From positions 1 to 45,516 of the IMG/VR virus record IMGVR_UViG_3300020202_000108: a DNA stretch of 45,516 bases, one strand, 5' to 3'. Shown here one piece after another: positions 14,257 through 20,646 of this stretch; within the stretch, counting starts at the first letter, position 1; every line of letters begins with the position of its first letter. This stretch comes from a virus. The translations under genes were made by a program, and so were the position numbers. The notes below the pieces were generated by a model, which saw nothing but the letters and a program-made list of their open reading frames with translations, did not search any database and was not told the DNA's origin.

Positions 14257-14633
14257 GCCTGGGAACCGAAGAACAGGCCACCGCCAGCGGTCCGTGCGTC
14301 TACTGCGGCGCGACGAACTACGCGCTCAGCTTGGGTGGCCCCGCCGTATGTCCGGCGTGCGACTGTGGCCGCCCCGATCCTGCCTTGGTCGCTATCCGCA
14401 ACGCCCAACTCACCGCTGAACGAGACGCCCTCCTTTCAGAGGTACGGGGGCTGAGGGAGGCGGGGCTAGCGCTCGTTGAAGCTTCCATGGACGTGAGCTC
14501 GGGCGGCGTGTCGAACCATCGTCGAACCGTCGCCGCCATGGACGAAAGACGGCTAGCCCTTCAGCGCATCCTCGCGCCGCCGGACGGCAACCTCAACCGC
14601 CGCGCCTCTAAGGCTCTTGGGGGTGGGGAATGA
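14253..14633 (+). CDS. Zinc-ribbon plus coiled-coil protein, 126 aa
   Basis: CVYCGATNYAL and CPACDCGRPDP give two CxxC pairs at residues 15-41, followed by a coiled coil (AQLTAERDALLSEVRGLREA). GTG 14253 overlaps the previous stop. It is one of several small zinc-binding proteins in this operon; the partner is unknown. Confidence 0.65.
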   Translation: MSLGTEEQATASGPCVYCGATNYALSLGGPAVCPACDCGRPDPALVAIRNAQLTAERDALLSEVRGLREAGLALVEASMDVSSGGVSNHRRTVAAMDERRLALQRILAPPDGNLNRRASKALGGGE

Positions 14634-14785
14634 AGCTTTGCCCCATGACGAAAGACGGCGCCCACAAAATCGCCCTATGGCAAAGCGAGTATCTCCCCAC
14701 GCGGGGCGGCAAGGTCTGCGTGAAGTGCCATCGGACGTGGACGTTCCAGGGCAAGCAACTCGTTCCGACGTGGCCCGATGCCTAG
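14630..14785 (+). CDS. Small zinc-binding protein, 51 aa
   Basis: ATG 14630 overlaps the previous TGA (ATGA), and the stop lies 8 bp inside the next gene, so the frame is tied to both neighbours. It holds CVKCHRTWTFQGKQLVPTWP near the C-terminus, a CxxCH pair typical of treble-clef or ribbon mini-proteins, plus an N-terminal Cys. Function unknown. Confidence 0.65.
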   Translation: MKLCPMTKDGAHKIALWQSEYLPTRGGKVCVKCHRTWTFQGKQLVPTWPDA

Positions 14786-15170
14786 CCCCCTTCTCCTAGC
14801 CGCCGCCCTGACGTGCTTCAGCCCGCCGGTGACCGATGGCGACACCTTCCGCTGCGACGGCCAGCGCGTGCGCCTCTACGGCGTTCAAGCAGGTGAGCTA
14901 GGCAACCGCCGCACCCCCGCCGAGCGCTACGCCTACGAGGCCAGGGACCGCCTCAGGGAGCTTACCAGGGGCAAGGTGACGTGCGTAGAGGCAGGGAACC
15001 GAAGGGACCGCTACGGCCGCTTCGTGGGCAAGTGCAGCGGCCTTGTCCCGGATATCGGGGGACGGCTCGTCGAAGAAGGGCTTGCCCGTGATTGGCCTGC
15101 CTACAGCCGGGGCGCCTATGCCGACGAAGAACTTCAGGCAAGGCGGGCGAAGAGGGGGATGTGGCGTTGA
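14778..15170 (+). CDS. Secreted staphylococcal-nuclease-like (SNase/thermonuclease) protein
   Basis: A 130-aa protein with a short N-terminal hydrophobic leader (LLLAAALTCFS) and an SNase core: VTDGDTFRCDGQRVRLYGVQ near residues 18-37, then GRFVGKC, and a GLARDWPAYSRGAYADEELQ end. The Asp pair, the Arg of the RLYG strand, the Glu of AGEL and the Arg of DRYGR line up with SNase catalytic and Ca-binding residues. It probably acts in the periplasm or outside. Placement beside xis/int is odd for a lytic function and suggests a lysogeny or DNA-entry role (inference). Confidence 0.8.
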   Translation: MPSPLLLAAALTCFSPPVTDGDTFRCDGQRVRLYGVQAGELGNRRTPAERYAYEARDRLRELTRGKVTCVEAGNRRDRYGRFVGKCSGLVPDIGGRLVEEGLARDWPAYSRGAYADEELQARRAKRGMWR

Positions 15171-15406
15171 AGTATGTCCTTATCCCCAAGTTCTGCGCCG
15201 ACTCTGGCTATACGGAGAAGGCTGTCAGGCGAAAGATCGAGGAAGGCGTCTGGATCGAAGGCCGCCAGTACCGGCGCGCGCCTGATGGTCACATCCTTAT
15301 CGACGTGGAGGCCGTAGAGCGATGGGTCGAAGGGCAACTGGAACCGTTGAACCGCTCAAGACCGCCATCCGGCTCAAGTTCACCTGGAAGGGCGCGCGCT
15401 GCGTAG
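15161..15406 (+). CDS. xis: Excisionase-like protein (Xis)
   Basis: An 81-aa protein: ALKYVLIPKFCADSGYTEKA, then VRRKIEEGVWIEGRQYRRAP and DVEAVERWVEG. This is the winged-HTH layout of small phage excisionases, in which a GYTEKAVRRKIEEG helix pair contacts DNA. GTG 15161 follows GAGGGGG; TTG 15167 is the alternative. It overlaps the integrase gene by 85 bp and presumably directs the integrase toward excision. Confidence 0.8.
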   Translation: MALKYVLIPKFCADSGYTEKAVRRKIEEGVWIEGRQYRRAPDGHILIDVEAVERWVEGQLEPLNRSRPPSGSSSPGRARAA

Positions 15407-16476
15407 AGACGCTGATGATCGCTCCGACCGGCGCCAACATGAAGTTCGCCCGCAATCTCCTATCGCGCATCCAGGGCGCCATCACCGCCGGGAACTACAG
15501 TCGCAGCGACTTCTTCGACACGGCCGGCGAGCCCGAATCTGAACGCTTCGCCGATGTCGCCGACCGCTGGCTCAAGTCCAAGACAGGGGCCAAATCCACC
15601 CTCGCCTGCTACGGCTGGAGCGTGGACTTCTGGAAAGCCGCCCTACCCGACAAGCCCATAGACAAGATCAGGCACAGCGACATCACCACAGCCATCAAGG
15701 ACAAGAGCGCGACCGTTTCCGGCAAGACGCTCAATAATCATCTGATCGTCGTCCGCGGCGTGTTCAGGTTCGCCAAAGCCGACAGGCTGATTGTACACAA
15801 TCCCACAGACGAAATCGAGCAACAAAAGCACCAGTCGCCGCCACCCGATCCCTTCTCAACCGAGGAGCGGGATAGTATACTCCTGCATATGAGCGGCAAA
15901 TATCCTGACGCCGTGTGGAACTACTTCAAGTTCGCGTTCTTCACCGGCTTGCGGCCAAGCGAGATGATTGCGCTGCGCTGGGGGGATGTGGACTGGAAGG
16001 CCCGGACCGTGCGCGTCCAGCGCGCCCGCGTCATGTGGGAGGACAAGGCGACCAAGACCAACACCGTCCGCGACGTGGACCTGTCGGACCCTGCGATGGA
16101 GGCCCTGAAGCGGCAGAAGGCGCACACCTTCATGAAAGGCGAGGATCACGCGATCTTCTGCAATCCGCTGAGCGGGCGCCCGTGGGCCGATGACCAGCGC
16201 CAGCGCCGGGCCTACTTCCAACCGACGCTGAAGCACCTCGGGATCAGACAGCGCGACGCCTACAACACCAGACACACATTCGCGACGGCTGCGCTCATGG
16301 GCGGGGTCAATCCCGCCTACATCGCCAAGCAGCTCGGGCACGCCAACACCGGCATGCTTTTCCGCCACTACAGCAAGTGGATCGAGGGCGCGGACAAGGG
16401 CGCGGAGGCCGCCAAGCTCAACGCCGTGATGAGCCAATCGTCCATATATCGTCCACGGACGGAGGGCGCGGCTTGA
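15322..16476 (+). CDS. int: Tyrosine recombinase integrase
   Basis: A 384-aa integrase with an N-terminal arm-binding domain of DUF3596 type (RLKFTWKGARCVETLMIAPT), a core-binding SAM-like domain (about 75-165) and a catalytic domain. Catalytic residues: Arg211 (TGLRPSEMIALRWGD), Arg317 in YNTRHTFAT (the usual first His of HxxR is Tyr314, as in many phage integrases), His340 (LGHANTG) and nucleophile Tyr350 (FRHYSKWI). The gene ends 16 bp before the attP core. It catalyses integration and excision at a tRNA 3' end. It is a late member of the repressor-controlled operon. Confidence 0.93.
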   Translation: MGRRATGTVEPLKTAIRLKFTWKGARCVETLMIAPTGANMKFARNLLSRIQGAITAGNYSRSDFFDTAGEPESERFADVADRWLKSKTGAKSTLACYGWSVDFWKAALPDKPIDKIRHSDITTAIKDKSATVSGKTLNNHLIVVRGVFRFAKADRLIVHNPTDEIEQQKHQSPPPDPFSTEERDSILLHMSGKYPDAVWNYFKFAFFTGLRPSEMIALRWGDVDWKARTVRVQRARVMWEDKATKTNTVRDVDLSDPAMEALKRQKAHTFMKGEDHAIFCNPLSGRPWADDQRQRRAYFQPTLKHLGIRQRDAYNTRHTFATAALMGGVNPAYIAKQLGHANTGMLFRHYSKWIEGADKGAEAAKLNAVMSQSSIYRPRTEGAA

Positions 16477-16492
16477 AAACACTGAAGAAAGT

Positions 16493-16522
16493 TGGCGGTG
16501 ACGCAGGGATTCGAACCCTTTT
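16493..16522 (-). other. attP: Candidate attP core: 3' end of a tRNA gene
   Basis: Read on the - strand, this segment is a tRNA T-arm and acceptor 3' strand: AGGGTTCGAATCCCTG, then CGTCACC, G and CCA. No tRNA body lies beyond it; the upstream sequence is unrelated. Phages that integrate in a tRNA carry exactly such a fragment, which restores the gene after recombination. The implied 5' acceptor strand GGTGACG fits a serine tRNA of alphaproteobacteria (inference). It lies 16 bp after the integrase stop. Confidence 0.85.
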
Positions 16523-16607
16523 CGGGCTTTCCCCTGCATTCCCCGCCGCGCCCATCGCCCTCGGGACGGCTCATGTAGACGCCCCTGGAAGCCCCCACAA
16601 TCCCATC

Positions 16608-16630
16608 AATTGTCCACGGAATTGTCCACG
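16608..16630 (+). repeat. Tandem 11-bp direct repeats beside attP, candidate integrase arm sites
   Basis: AATTGTCCACG occurs at 16608-16618 and again at 16620-16630, a 12-bp period. A related GTCCACGGA lies at 16451-16459, on the other side of the attP core. Short direct repeats flanking a core are the expected arrangement of arm-type integrase sites, but binding is not shown. Confidence 0.5.
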
Positions 16631-16674
16631 CGATCTGCCTGCGGCGGCTGCGCGCAACCCCTGACGGAGCGAAC

Positions 16675-17436
16675 ATGGGCTACCATCCAGAGACACTCGT
16701 TTACAGCTTTCCGCCCCACCCCCGGACGCGCGCCAAGCTGGGCGCGAAAGAGCCGTGGTCGCTCGTTGGGGCGCTCTACGCCCTGAAGCCCTGGATCGGC
16801 TTCGACATATGGCACATAGATCCGGAGCGGGTCGTCCCCGGCCGACGTCAGGACGACTCTTGCGGGTGGTTTCCGCGAGATCTGACGCCGGAGCTTGAGC
16901 GGGCGGTGAACGAGCTGTGCGGGGGCGGCTGGGCCGACCTTCGGCAGCGCATCAGCGATGCGTTCGACCTTTGGTACATCCCGAATGAGAAGTACCCGAC
17001 GCTGCGCGAAATGCCGATGCACGTCGCCTATTCCACGCACCTCATGACGCTCATGTGGATCGACCGGCTGGCGTTCAAGCGCGGGCGCCGCAATGAGCCC
17101 ACCGCCCGCTTGGTGCGGCTTGCCTCGTGGCTGGCCTTCAGCACGGTGGACAACCTCAACCTCGTCGCCGACCAAACCCCGGAGCGCTACATCCGCCAAC
17201 TAGCCGCGGCCTACCGCCGGGAAATCCGCCCTTGGTGGAAACACCCCCGCTGGCACATCCACCACTGGAAGGTGAGCTTCGACCTGGCGCGGAACCTCCG
17301 CCGCATGTTCGAACGCTGCGCCACCTGTCGCAAGCCGCTGGGCTTCGGCTACTGTCCCACGCACGACGGGCGCGGCCTGCACCACGGCCAATGCCTCGGG
17401 ATGTTCGCCGCCTCCAACCTAAAGGACCATCCATGA
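16675..17436 (+). CDS. Hypothetical protein, 253 aa, with C-terminal zinc motif
   Basis: It starts at ATG 16675, 198 bp after the integrase and beyond attP. Features: HPRTRAKLGAKEPWSLVGAL and GFDIWHIDPERVVPG near the N-terminus, a His/Trp-rich RPWWKHPRWHIHHWK stretch, and CATCRKPLGFGYCPTHDGRG at the C-terminus with two Cys pairs. No family is recognised. In the integrated state it would be the first gene at the opposite prophage end from int. No promoter is obvious between attP and the gene. Confidence 0.7.
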   Translation: MGYHPETLVYSFPPHPRTRAKLGAKEPWSLVGALYALKPWIGFDIWHIDPERVVPGRRQDDSCGWFPRDLTPELERAVNELCGGGWADLRQRISDAFDLWYIPNEKYPTLREMPMHVAYSTHLMTLMWIDRLAFKRGRRNEPTARLVRLASWLAFSTVDNLNLVADQTPERYIRQLAAAYRREIRPWWKHPRWHIHHWKVSFDLARNLRRMFERCATCRKPLGFGYCPTHDGRGLHHGQCLGMFAASNLKDHP

Positions 17437-17729
17437 CCCCTGGAGAGAGTGTGGTGGAGAGGGAATGGCAGCCGATGAGCACCGCCCCGCGCGACGGCTG
17501 GATCATGGCGCGCTCAGCTAGCGGCTCGCCCCTTCCGGTCATCTTCGACGAGGAGGGCTGGTGGGAGGACGCGACGGGCGACTACTACGTCGAGGCCTCG
17601 CATAACGACGGCAACGGCCTGACCGAATGGCGCCCGCTCGCGGCGGGTGATGAGAGGCCCGAGAACTGGATGGGCACCAATCGCGCCGACGAACCTGTCT
17701 GGCGCCCTCCTCAACAAGGAACACCGTGA
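17433..17729 (+). CDS. DUF551-like protein, 98 aa
   Basis: EWQPMSTAPRDGWIMARSAS at the N-terminus, a WWEDATGDYYVEASH turn and TEWRPLAAGD give the short DUF551 pattern (WxPMxTAPxDG). Activity is unknown. It shares its signature with the C-terminal half of the 11839 gene. ATG 17433 overlaps the previous stop. Confidence 0.7.
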   Translation: MTPGESVVEREWQPMSTAPRDGWIMARSASGSPLPVIFDEEGWWEDATGDYYVEASHNDGNGLTEWRPLAAGDERPENWMGTNRADEPVWRPPQQGTP

Positions 17730-18088
17730 TGGGTGATATGGTGGAGGCCGTAAAGCGGGCGATCTACCTCGCCATCGGCGAAACCGGCATGGACATGGAG
17801 GAACTGGCCCTCCAGAACGGCCGCATGTTCGTCAACGGCGACTTCGACGCGGATGCTGTAGCCCGTGCAGCTATCGAGGCTATGCGGGAACCGACGGAAG
17901 GAATGGTGCGCGCGGGCATCTTGGCAGCCATCAAGGCTGACGAGCCCGTCTACGAGCAGATGAGGGCGGCGGGTCAATTTTCGAGCGCCATGGCGGCCCG
18001 CATTGCCCTAGGCGACAGCCGTCCTATAGGCGCGGCGTTTACCGCGATGATCAACCAAGCGCTAGAACTTGAGGGGCCGGAGACGTGA
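17729..18088 (+). CDS. Hypothetical protein with EPTEGM motif, 119 aa
   Basis: ATG 17729 overlaps the preceding TGA; GTG 17726 is also in frame. The body is helical, and AIEAMREPTEGMVRAGILAA followed by AFTAMINQALE resembles the C-terminal motif of the 12940 gene. This is a recurrent phage mini-domain of unknown role. Confidence 0.65.
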   Translation: MGDMVEAVKRAIYLAIGETGMDMEELALQNGRMFVNGDFDADAVARAAIEAMREPTEGMVRAGILAAIKADEPVYEQMRAAGQFSSAMAARIALGDSRPIGAAFTAMINQALELEGPET

Positions 18089-18324
18089 GGGGCAGCATCA
18101 CGGCGTCTTGCGGACACACCCTCGCCGGTCCCGAGCAGACCGTATCCGTCGTGTACGGTGATGAAGACTGTGATGCGATCGATGGCTTTCACCGCGTCGT
18201 GGCTTACGCGGAGTTCTGCCCTCGCTGCGCTCGAGAGTGGGCAGAACGCGGCGACCTGTTTGAGACCGAGGCTGAAGCATGCGCATGGCTGGCTGGCGAT
18301 CCTCGACGCAGCCCTACATACTGA
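18085..18324 (+). CDS. Zinc-ribbon-like protein, 79 aa
   Basis: ASCGHTLAGPEQTVSVVYGD at the N-terminus and EFCPRCAREWAERG in the middle supply Cys/His ligands for a zinc ribbon with beta strands between. The C-terminus resembles a FETEAEACAWLAG helix. GTG 18085 overlaps the previous stop. Not assigned. Confidence 0.65.
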   Translation: MRGSITASCGHTLAGPEQTVSVVYGDEDCDAIDGFHRVVAYAEFCPRCAREWAERGDLFETEAEACAWLAGDPRRSPTY

Positions 18325-18336
18325 AGGGAGGGGGGA

Positions 18337-18618
18337 GTGAGGTTTGTCTCTCTTGAGAAACACGGCACGCGCGTTCGCTTAGATACAAAGGGGGACTGCG
18401 CCGCGCTGGACATTAGAGACACCTATCCAAGCGAAAAGCTGGGGGAGTTATTTCATGGCGGGATATACTGGCTCTCCCCAAGCGAGGCGTTAGAGATCGC
18501 GGGCGCTCTCACGGTTTGGGCTGAGCGTCAGCGGCAACTCCGGCGGGCGAAATATGTACGGGCGAAAGCCCGGAAGGAAGCGGCCTCTCGCGCGCCCGAT
18601 GCCCCTCACCCCCGCTGA
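18337..18618 (+). CDS. Hypothetical protein, 93 aa
   Basis: GTG 18337 follows a purine-rich GGGAGGGGGGA. The body (ALDIRDTYPSEKLGELFHGG, then YWLSPSEALEIAGALTVWAE) looks folded; the tail is very basic (RRAKYVRAKARKEAASR). It overlaps the next gene by 20 bp. Family unknown. Confidence 0.6.
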   Translation: MRFVSLEKHGTRVRLDTKGDCAALDIRDTYPSEKLGELFHGGIYWLSPSEALEIAGALTVWAERQRQLRRAKYVRAKARKEAASRAPDAPHPR

Positions 18619-18841
18619 ATCCCGCCTTCAAGGCCATCTCGCCATGGCCCACTGCGGCAAGTGTGGGTACGGGAGAAGCCTGGATCTTCTGGCCTTGGAA
18701 GTCGGCGGGAAAGGCTCCGTTCCCTGGGTGGAGCTGTTCAAAAGCCTCCGATGCGAGACGTGCCGTTCTCCGGCTGTCCTGCTTTCCATATCGGGGATGA
18801 AGTGGGGGCTTGTTGAGGAAGTGCTGACGGTGAAGCGGTGA
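18599..18841 (+). CDS. Zinc-ribbon protein, 80 aa
   Basis: MAHCGKCGYGRSLDLLALEV and KSLRCETCRSPAVLLSISG carry two CxxC pairs about 30 residues apart, a zinc-ribbon layout. ATG 18599 overlaps the previous gene. Not assigned further. Confidence 0.65.
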   Translation: MPLTPAESRLQGHLAMAHCGKCGYGRSLDLLALEVGGKGSVPWVELFKSLRCETCRSPAVLLSISGMKWGLVEEVLTVKR

Positions 18842-19038
18842 ACGCCTCCAAGCCCCTTGATGTGTACGCTGAAGGCCAGCGCTGGGGCGGCTGGTGGGAG
18901 GTTGTCGGCAAGGACGTGCTGGTGTCCTCAGCCTATGGTTCGGCCAGGGCCCCTATGGGCAGACGAAAGCCGGAACTTGTGGCCAAGGAGCTGTTGCTCG
19001 GGATCGTGGAGCGCAGGCACGACGTTCGGAAGGGATGA
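18838..19038 (+). CDS. Hypothetical protein, 66 aa
   Basis: GTG 18838 overlaps the previous TGA. The peptide has YAEGQRWGGWWEVVGKDVLV, then a basic helical end (ELVAKELLLGIVERRHDVRK). Not recognised. Its stop overlaps the next ATG. Confidence 0.55.
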   Translation: MNASKPLDVYAEGQRWGGWWEVVGKDVLVSSAYGSARAPMGRRKPELVAKELLLGIVERRHDVRKG

Positions 19039-19214
19039 GGAAGATCATCGGCGAGCGGATCGACAAGCCCGTGTTCGACGAGCGGGAGCATTTCCTTCAG
19101 TGCAAGGTCTGCATGGCCTGGATGGATATGCGGGACCTGGGGCAAGTCCTACAGCATCCAAAGGGTCCACACCCGCCGCCTGAAGATGCGCCTGATCCGC
19201 CAGGGACGCAGTAG
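19035..19214 (+). CDS. Small protein with CxxC, 59 aa, last gene of the right operon
   Basis: ATG 19035 overlaps the previous stop (ATGA). It contains EHFLQCKVCMAWMDMRDLGQ and a Pro-rich tail. A single CxxC plus nearby His could bind metal. It is the last + strand gene before the convergence zone, and I do not see a strong T-tailed terminator after it. Confidence 0.6.
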   Translation: MRKIIGERIDKPVFDEREHFLQCKVCMAWMDMRDLGQVLQHPKGPHPPPEDAPDPPGTQ

Positions 19215-19365
19215 GAAAGCTGACGGGAGGATCGTCCTGACCAGGGGCTTGACACCGACCCTCCCGCCGCGTCCAGAGGCCGCGGCCGCTGGAGGGGTAA
19301 GTGGGGGCCGTCCACCCATACGGCTGGCAATCCCCCCCGTTGCTCGCCTACGAGCGTAGCGGATA
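19215..19365. other. Gene-free stretch after the right operon, several hairpins
   Basis: No credible coding frame. It holds a near-perfect palindrome around GGCCGCGGCC (19278-19287) and a hairpin GCTCG/CGAGC with a 4-nt loop at 19342-19355. None is followed by a T-tract on the + strand, so the end of the right operon is undefined and may be Rho-dependent. Confidence 0.5.
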
Positions 19366-19593
19366 TGGTGGGCGGTGGGGACTTGCACCCCACCACGCCG
19401 ATTTCTCGGCGCCGCTATGGGCCCCGTATCTCACCGGGTCATGACTCCCGATGGCCTGGCGAACCAGGGCTTGAGTGCTGCGCCTCACCCACAAGGTCCG
19501 TTTACCTTGCACCGGACAGGGAAGAACAGGCTTTCCTCCCTGGGCTGCTCGAAGCAGTTAATAATGCCCCATTTCTGCTTATGAATCAAGGGA
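19366..19593 (-). ncRNA. Candidate structured RNA on the - strand, tRNA-like outer stem
   Basis: About 230 nt with nested perfect stems and no ORF on the - strand: CTGCT/AGCAG (19545-19557), CAGGGA/TCCCTG (19517-19542), GTCCG/CGGAC (19496-19517), CCTGG-TTCG-CCAGG (19455-19468), CGCCGA-GAAA-TCGGCG (19396-19411), and a 7-bp stem with 7-nt loop resembling a T-arm (19374-19394). GTGGGTG (19492-19486) can close the set with CGCCCAC (19374-19368). UUCG and GAAA loops arise only on the - strand, which fixes orientation. A TATACT lies at 19605-19600. GAGGAAAG and GGTGCnAGGTAA recall RNase P RNA, but the rest does not. Family unknown. Confidence 0.55.
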
Positions 19594-19599
19594 AAGCGT

Positions 19600-19605
19600 A
19601 GTATA
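19600..19605 (-). promoter_or_regulatory. Possible -10 element for the structured RNA
   Basis: TATACT on the - strand, just downstream of the late terminator and about seven bases before the first structured segment. No convincing TTGACA-like -35 at the right distance, so the RNA may instead be processed from read-through of the late transcript. Confidence 0.35.
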
Positions 19606-19615
19606 GAGACGGCGC

Positions 19616-19664
19616 CTGTAAACGCAGAAGACCCCCGCCAGCCCCACGAAGGGACCAGCGGGGG
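19616..19664 (-). terminator. Intrinsic terminator of the late left operon
   Basis: On the - strand CCCCCGC (19664-19658) pairs with GCGGGGG (19638-19632) through a compact inner stem capped by TTCG, followed by TCTTCTGCGTTT (19631 down to about 19616). It lies just after the last lysis gene in the direction of late transcription. Confidence 0.7.
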
Positions 19665-19717
19665 CCGGTAGCCTCAAGCCGTCGGGAGGCGAGGCGGGGG
19701 GCTCCGGAGGTTACGGT

Positions 19718-19804
19718 CTAGGGATTCCCGAAGCGCAATCGGCGCAAGCCACCCCAGCCCTCGATGACCTGAGTCCCGCCGTCGCCGATCTTGGTCTCGT
19801 TCAT
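19718..19804 (-). CDS. Tiny ORF after Rz1, 28 aa
   Basis: ATG 19804 overlaps the Rz1 stop (ATGA), and the Rz1 3' end carries GGAGAGAAGCC as a plausible ribosome binding site. It starts MNETKIGDGGTQVIEGWGG and ends in an Arg-rich stretch. It is the last frame before the terminator. Coupling argues for translation; the function is unknown and a chance ORF is possible. Confidence 0.4.
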   Translation of the reverse strand: MNETKIGDGGTQVIEGWGGLRRLRFGNP

Positions 19805-20124
19805 GGCTTCTCTCCTCTGGTTGACGGGGGCGCTCCGTTCGGACTTCGACACCCGCGCACGATGGGCTCCAGCGTCTTGAGCCTGGCGTCCCGAAGCGGG
19901 CGACCGGCGGCGACGAGCTGATACCGCTCGTCGGCCCCCCCAGCGGCCTTCAGCTTTTCGTCTGTGTCCGGGTAGGTGGGAGCCTCGGCTAGGCCGTCAG
20001 GGACACAGGAGACGGGCGTCGGCACGAGGACTTCCACCGTGCGGATGATCGGCTCCGGCCGATCCGCTCCGCCGCAGCCCGCGAGGGTAATGAACGCCAA
20101 TGGAAGGTAATGAAGCGCTCTCAT
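19801..20124 (-). CDS. Rz1-like outer-membrane spanin lipoprotein
   Basis: A 107-aa protein with a lipoprotein signal: MRALHYLPLAFITLAGC, lipobox LAGC with Cys17, then Pro-rich PEPIIRTVEVLVPTPVSC. It starts at ATG 20124, overlapping the Rz stop (ATGA). Rz1 proteins are lipid-anchored in the outer membrane and join Rz across the periplasm to fuse membranes at the end of lysis. It is longer than the shortest Rz1 proteins but of normal architecture for this phage type. Confidence 0.8.
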   Translation of the reverse strand: MRALHYLPLAFITLAGCGGADRPEPIIRTVEVLVPTPVSCVPDGLAEAPTYPDTDEKLKAAGGADERYQLVAAGRPLRDARLKTLEPIVRGCRSPNGAPPSTRGEKP

Positions 20125-20549
20125 GGCAGGGACTCCAGCAGCTTGCGATCCACGTCGTTCACCCGCTCGCACACGTCGGCGCCGACAGGCGGGCGGGCCA
20201 GGATGCGGGCGGAAGCGGCTTCGGCGCGGGCGGTCTCAGATTTCGCCCGCTGAAGGGCCTTCTCCGCTGCGGCTACCCTACTAGCGCCCTCAGCCGCCAA
20301 GGCCCTCACAGCCTCGTCCTGGCGGGAAAGGGCGGCCTGCAAGGTGGCGGTGTTCCCCTGACAGGTCGCCAGGTCGCTGCGAGTGGCGTCCAGCGTTGCG
20401 CTGGCGTCCGCGAGGGCCTTCCGGAGCACGCCGACCCGCACCGTGGCGGTGGCGAGCGTGCTCAGCAGCCACAGCGCGAGGAGAGCTGCCAGGCCGAAGC
20501 CGATGGGGCCGGCAATGCGGGATGTCAGGAAGCGGACGATCAGGCCCAT
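20121..20549 (-). CDS. Rz-like inner-membrane spanin
   Basis: A 142-aa protein: an N-terminal membrane segment (IAGPIGFGLAALLALWLLST, residues about 12-31), then a long charged coiled coil (LRKALADASATLDATRSDLA, KALQRAKSETARAEAA) and a C-terminal region ending VNDVDRKLLESLP. This is the i-spanin layout. The start ATG 20549 has AAGGAGAAG upstream. It is paired with the Rz1-like lipoprotein that follows. Confidence 0.8.
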   Translation of the reverse strand: MGLIVRFLTSRIAGPIGFGLAALLALWLLSTLATATVRVGVLRKALADASATLDATRSDLATCQGNTATLQAALSRQDEAVRALAAEGASRVAAAEKALQRAKSETARAEAASARILARPPVGADVCERVNDVDRKLLESLP

Positions 20550-20559
20550 GGCTTCTCCT

Positions 20560-20646
20560 TCAGATCCGATGGATGAGGACGAGGGCGCCGACGAGCCCGC
20601 CCAAGATGACAATGGCCAGGATGAGCGCCCACTCCAGTGGGGTCAT
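20560..20646 (-). CDS. 28-aa single-pass membrane peptide in the lysis cassette
   Basis: ATG 20646 overlaps the endolysin stop (ATGA). The peptide is MTPLEWALILAIVILGG followed by LVGALVLIHRI, one membrane segment with a very short tail. It lies between endolysin and Rz. It could be a pinholin-like or accessory lysis peptide, especially given the SAR-type endolysin, but its size is below normal holins. Confidence 0.55.
   Translation of the reverse strand: MTPLEWALILAIVILGGLVGALVLIHRI

Noticed and set aside
19215-19365. Intrinsic terminator of the right operon
   Set aside because: Several hairpins but none followed by a T-tract on the + strand.
19368-19492. A tRNA gene on the - strand
   Set aside because: It has a T-arm-like hairpin and 7-bp closing stem and a CAT in a loop, but the body is about 125 nt, the T-loop is TGCAAGT, there is no proper D-arm or CCA end. 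Kept only as a structured RNA.
19496-19540. RNase P RNA
   Set aside because: Only two short motifs resemble it; length is about half of P RNA and the other conserved regions are missing.
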